Origin: Terriglobia bacterium
GTDB taxonomy: Bacteria; Acidobacteriota; Terriglobia; Terriglobales; Acidobacteriaceae
Length of the DNA stretch: 64,000 bases
Assembly: GCA_020073525.1 (NCBI GenBank)
Contig: JAIQFA010000004.1
Span: forward strand, 1 to 64,000
Reading direction: 5' to 3'
Below, in pieces: positions 61,564-64,000 of the stretch; the stretch's first letter is position 1, and each line of letters begins with the position of its first letter. A program made the position numbers and the translations under genes. A model generated the notes under the pieces. The model had not been told where the DNA came from and ran no database searches. It saw nothing but the letters and a program-made list of their open reading frames with translations.

Positions 61564-62988
61564 CTAGCCTTCGCGTACCTTGTGACCGGCCAGATTGCCT
61601 AGCCCTTCGTAGGCAGCGTACTTATATGTCTCGCTGAGCGTGGGGTAGTTGAAGACCTGCTCGATAAACTCATCAATCGTTTCGTTGTGGTCGAGAACCA
61701 TCATTCCGATGTGAATCAACTCGGTAGCGCTTTCACCGATGATGCTCACTCCCAGAAGCTTCTTGTCGGCGCGGGCGAAGATCAGTTTCAGCATTCCCGC
61801 AGTGTCGCCGATGATGTGGCCACGGGCGTTGTTGGCGTAGAGAGCCCGTCCGACACAGAAGTCGATCATCTTCTCTTTGCATGATTCTTCCGTCTCGCCT
61901 GCGGCGGAGATCTCCGGGATGGTATAAACCCCCATCGGCAACATCGAAGCGACTCGCTGCTTGTATTTGAAACCGAAAGCATGGCACACGGCGACGCGTC
62001 CTTGTTCCATCGACGTCGACGCAAGAGCGGGAAATCCGATGACATCGCCCGCAGCGTAGATATTTGGCACCGCGGTACGATAATTCTCGTCGACCGATAT
62101 GTATCCGTGCTCGTTGACGCCCAGACCCGCCTTTTCGAGAGATAGTCCGCCCACCGCGGCGCGGCGCCCGGCCGCGAACAGCACCGATTCGGTTTCGAGC
62201 GTCTTGCCGCTCTTCATCACCAGGTGCACGCCTGACGCGGTGGTTTGCACCTTTACAGGCCGTTCGTTGAACCAGAACTGCATGCCCAGCGCGGCGAGCC
62301 GCACGCGGAGTCTCTCGGAAATCTCCGCATCGAGGAACGGCAGCAAGCGTCCCCGGCCATCCACCAGCGTGACCTCCACGCCGAGGGCGACGAAGATCGA
62401 CGCGTACTCGCAGCCAATCACGCCCCCGCCGATTACCGCGAGGCTGTGCGGGATACGATCCATCCGCAAGAACGTGTCGGAGTCGAAAACTCGAACGTCG
62501 TCGAAAGCGATTTCTGCCGGACGGTGGGGTCTACTTCCGGTGGAGACGAGAATCACTTCGCCGCGCAGTCGCCGTATGCCATTTGCACCGGAAACGGATA
62601 CGATATGGGCGTCTTCGAAAGAAGCCCGGCCGCGGACCAGCTCGATGTGATGAAGGGCGAGATTCTTCAGGACGCGCTGGCGCTCCATTTCGACCACTTC
62701 TCGCTCGTGGTGCATGAAGTCATGGACGGTGAGATTCTCTTTCAGGGAATAGTCGATGCCGTAGAGACCGCGTTGCTTGAGGCCGGAAAAGTAGAGTGCG
62801 GATTCACGAAGCGTCTTGCTGGGAACAGTGCCAGTGTTGATGCAGCTTCCGCCCACATGCTCGGCGCCCTCGATGACGGCGACGCGTTTGCCAAAATAGG
62901 CAGCTTGCGCGCCAGCCTTTTCTCCTGCGGGCCCGCAGCCGATCACGATGAGATCGAAATCTTCGCTAGAAGCCACCACAACCTCCAT
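61564..62988 (-). CDS. sthA: Soluble pyridine nucleotide transhydrogenase
   Basis: From ATG 62988 (MEVVVASSEDFDLIVIGCGP) the protein is 474 residues. It is a flavoprotein with FAD motif GCGPAGEKAGAQAAYFGKR, the SthA-type CINTGTVPSKTLRESAL (single Cys rather than the redox pair of disulfide reductases), NAD(P) motif AVIGGGVIGCEYASIFV and NIYAAGDVIGFPALAS. It moves hydride between NADPH and NAD. Upstream TTG at 63003 is an alternative. A single-gene unit. Confidence 0.9.
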   Translation of the reverse strand: MEVVVASSEDFDLIVIGCGPAGEKAGAQAAYFGKRVAVIEGAEHVGGSCINTGTVPSKTLRESALYFSGLKQRGLYGIDYSLKENLTVHDFMHHEREVVEMERQRVLKNLALHHIELVRGRASFEDAHIVSVSGANGIRRLRGEVILVSTGSRPHRPAEIAFDDVRVFDSDTFLRMDRIPHSLAVIGGGVIGCEYASIFVALGVEVTLVDGRGRLLPFLDAEISERLRVRLAALGMQFWFNERPVKVQTTASGVHLVMKSGKTLETESVLFAAGRRAAVGGLSLEKAGLGVNEHGYISVDENYRTAVPNIYAAGDVIGFPALASTSMEQGRVAVCHAFGFKYKQRVASMLPMGVYTIPEISAAGETEESCKEKMIDFCVGRALYANNARGHIIGDTAGMLKLIFARADKKLLGVSIIGESATELIHIGMMVLDHNETIDEFIEQVFNYPTLSETYKYAAYEGLGNLAGHKVREG

Positions 62989-63084
62989 CAGAACCCGATA
63001 CAACTCTCATAGCATTTGCCTTTGCGACGTTCCTGCGTTTGCACCAACTACCGGATTGCTAGTGTAAAGGCGACTTGTCCGCAT

Positions 63085-63327
63085 CTATCTGTCGGAAATG
63101 GGTCGTCGGATTGCGTACGATTCCAAGTACCCACAGCTTGGGCACCGGAGCGTTGTAACGGGAACGAATTGATCTTTCCTCACCTTGAGACCCATCCAGA
63201 AGCTCGACTTGGGTTCCCCCGGACACCAGTTTTGCCGCGCGTACCCACCATGCGTGACATCCGGCACGTAGCCGACCTCCATGTGTGCATGACACCTCAT
63301 ACACTCGACCCGTTCATTCATGTTCAT
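63085..63327 (-). CDS. Small zinc-ribbon protein, 80 residues
   Basis: GAGGGAAG before ATG 63327 favours this start (MNMNERVECMRCHAHMEVGY) over the upstream GTG. Cys pairs CMRC near residue 9 and CPSC near 67 form a likely zinc ribbon, with WCPGEPKSSFWMGLKV between. Function unknown; similar ribbons occur in nucleic-acid-binding proteins. Confidence 0.6.
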   Translation of the reverse strand: MNMNERVECMRCHAHMEVGYVPDVTHGGYARQNWCPGEPKSSFWMGLKVRKDQFVPVTTLRCPSCGYLESYAIRRPISDR

Positions 63328-63584
63328 GTCTTCCCTCTCAGGTCCTTCGACCAGGGGATGCACGGACAACACGCTGAAGGATTTTAGCGCGTTGTTGATG
63401 AAAACAGCGTTTGCACTCACTAAGAATTGCTAGCGACGCCCAGCCTCTCCGGTTTGAATTGCGTCCTTTTGCTTGCCTGTTAACTGCTGCCGGGTTGGAC
63501 ACATACTAACTCGTTTGGTGACGATGGCGGCTGCGCCAGTATCGTGTCGGTCGTCATTGCAGTAGCATGGTTTGGGTTGCGAAT

Positions 63585-63971
63585 ATGGAGCGCTCGTTGG
63601 TCTGGATCGAGGGCGATGGCCAGGGCTGGGCCTGCTCGAATTGCCGGTGGAGATTCCCCGTACCCACGCTGCTGAGCGGAGAAGAGGCTAAGAGCGCTTA
63701 CGACCGCCTAGCCGCTGGGAGATTTCGCGAGCACAAGTGCGAAGCCGGATCCAGTTTTTTTGCGGCCGAACAGGAAGCAAGACGGGACGCTAGCCCCCCT
63801 TTCGCAGAGCGTGCTCGGACGCTCATCAAGCGAGGCTACACACCGAAGGTTGCGGTGGAGCTTGTGCTTCATGAAATGCAATTCGAACACGGCAACGATT
63901 CGAGGTTGATGGAAAAAGCGCGTGCTGATGGCGAGGATTTCCTTCTGCGAGTCCGCAAGGGCCTAATCTGA
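63585..63971 (+). CDS. Small hypothetical protein with Cys pair
   Basis: I start at ATG 63585 (MERSLVWIEGDGQGWACSNC); an ATG six codons upstream is possible. The 128-residue product has CSNC near residue 17-20 and HKC near 52, consistent with a zinc site, and a C-terminal helical half (ERARTLIKRGYTPKVAVELV). Family unrecognised. Confidence 0.6.
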   Translation: MERSLVWIEGDGQGWACSNCRWRFPVPTLLSGEEAKSAYDRLAAGRFREHKCEAGSSFFAAEQEARRDASPPFAERARTLIKRGYTPKVAVELVLHEMQFEHGNDSRLMEKARADGEDFLLRVRKGLI

Positions 63972-64000
63972 AATGGTTCGTCACCGAAAAGTCGGATGCG

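Overview
The window reads as a GC-rich chromosome segment from an Acidobacteriota bacterium, most likely in the Terriglobia/Koribacter area. This is inferred from protein character, gene order and dense intergenic palindromes, not from a database match. Most of it is core genome: translation, DNA replication and repair, cofactor and envelope genes in familiar operons.

Layout. 1-4218 (minus strand): HD-fold protein, MmgE/PrpD protein, DinB-fold protein and a fungal-type homoaconitase cut by the left edge. 4364-12169: secreted and small lineage-specific proteins, including a transglutaminase/TPR protein and a 65-residue-repeat protein. 12455-19164: etfB-etfA, an M23 peptidase, thiL, a gene broken by one in-frame stop, an ACT protein and a radical SAM protein. 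19295-29155 (minus): rplM-rpsI-rpsB-tsf-pyrH-frr, a molybdopterin oxidoreductase and bamA. 29323-32206: a complete insertion element with 27-bp inverted ends and an 8-bp target duplication, carrying an IS1-type transposase and four passenger genes. 32277-42799: DUF486 protein, hisC, recG, rpsP-khpA-rimM-trmD-rplS-rnhB-tmk-holB and an Hfq-like gene. 43066-48807: secreted protein, dcd, HU, an M50 protease and priA. 48979-58640: cupins, type-4 uracil-DNA glycosylase, coaBC, rpoZ-gmk-yicC, an ABC exporter, a transposase-less mobile cassette (56763-57654) and rapZ. 58817-63971: di-haem oxidoreductase, tRNA-Val(CAC), sthA and small zinc-ribbon proteins.

Most notable points. (1) The IS1-type element at 29323-32206 carries a proteasome-like Ntn-hydrolase whose Thr becomes N-terminal after Met removal; it lies 8 bp upstream of the rplM promoter and its transposase mRNA looks leaderless. 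(2) A second, transposase-free cassette at 56763-57654 has ends that also begin GGTAGTG/GGTGGTG, and has split a palindromic repeat. (3) Two-hairpin palindromic repeats occur both between genes and in frame inside recG, priA, the molybdopterin oxidoreductase (twice) and the trmD tail, resembling Rickettsia palindromic elements. (4) rimM has no ATG, GTG or TTG start; an ATC lies 8 nt after an AGGAG. (5) Many operon spacers consist of inverted repeats built from simple repeated words.
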